Assembly (NCBI RefSeq): GCF_011947195.1
Contig: NZ_JAATVY010000012.1
Span: 62,001 to 126,000, forward strand
DNA: 64,000 nucleotides
Origin: Planosporangium thailandense
Lineage (GTDB): Bacteria; Actinomycetota; Actinomycetes; Mycobacteriales; Micromonosporaceae
Direction of reading: 5' to 3'
A model generated the notes under the pieces. The model was not told where the DNA came from. It ran no database searches and saw only the letters and a program-made list of their open reading frames with translations. The first letter of the stretch is position 1; every line of letters begins with the position of its first letter. This document shows, one piece after another, positions 63,948 to 64,000 of the stretch. The position numbers and the translations under genes are program-made.

Positions 63948-64000
63948 GCGGTTGTCACCTTCGGTGTCGTTTTCAGCAGGAGGCTCGACGCGGCCGCCGG

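Overview
The window is high-GC DNA with GTG and ATG starts, many 4-base stop/start overlaps and the MtrA-MtrB-LpqB order of Actinobacteria. Its gene order (manB, SIS protein, manA, ahcY, mtrA, mtrB, lpqB, comF-like, hpf, secA, Rv3235-like) matches the mycobacterial Rv3257c-Rv3235 region in outline. The MoxR/DUF58/RDD/SpoIIM block, the SER-type repeats around starts and the short palindromic repeats suggest a Micromonosporaceae-like filamentous actinomycete. This is an inference; no 16S gene is present.

Region 1 (1-8.7 kb) is central metabolism. It has a truncated aminobutyraldehyde dehydrogenase gene, the mannose-phosphate genes manB and manA with a SIS-domain isomerase-like protein and a Trm112-like zinc protein, a CDF cation exporter, and ahcY with a long leader and a strong terminator. 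Region 2 (9-15 kb) is a complete peptide-type ABC importer operon: lipoprotein, two permeases and two ATPases. Region 3 (15-22 kb) is a leftward operon of a membrane protein, DUF4129, DUF4350, MoxR ATPase and DUF58, next to divergent RDD and SpoIIM-like membrane genes. Region 4 (22-37 kb) is the conserved MtrAB-LpqB-ComF-HPF-SecA block with a Ca2+/H+ exchanger, a double GNAT enzyme, an Rv3235-like protein, an excisionase-type HTH protein and two poorly known genes.

Region 5 (37-46 kb) pairs proline/tryptophan catabolic genes (pruA, tryptophan 2,3-dioxygenase) with a leftward sugar operon: ROK regulator, sugar-binding lipoprotein, two permeases, GH4 glycosidase and a BadF/NagK-type kinase. The ROK gene has a near-consensus promoter with an operator just downstream of it, so the whole operon looks autoregulated. 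Region 6 (46-52.7 kb) carries a PadR regulator, prfB, ftsE, ftsX, an EnvC-like M23 peptidase, smpB and the tmRNA gene ssrA: translation rescue beside division-site wall hydrolysis.

Region 7 (52.8-64 kb) is accessory. It has two ArsR-SRPBCC modules, two VOC proteins that share an identically phased promoter element, a short AraC protein, a DUF1801 gene remnant, an ECF sigma factor with a CU044_5270-like membrane protein, and a leftward redox operon (DUF2255, aldo/keto reductase, carboxymuconolactone decarboxylase-like, zinc alcohol dehydrogenase, cupin).

The most notable non-coding signals are the shared VOC promoter element, the ROK and ArsR promoter/operator pairs, several genes whose start codon lies 7-8 bases after a -10 box (probable leaderless transcripts), and very long perfect inverted repeats at convergent gene ends.
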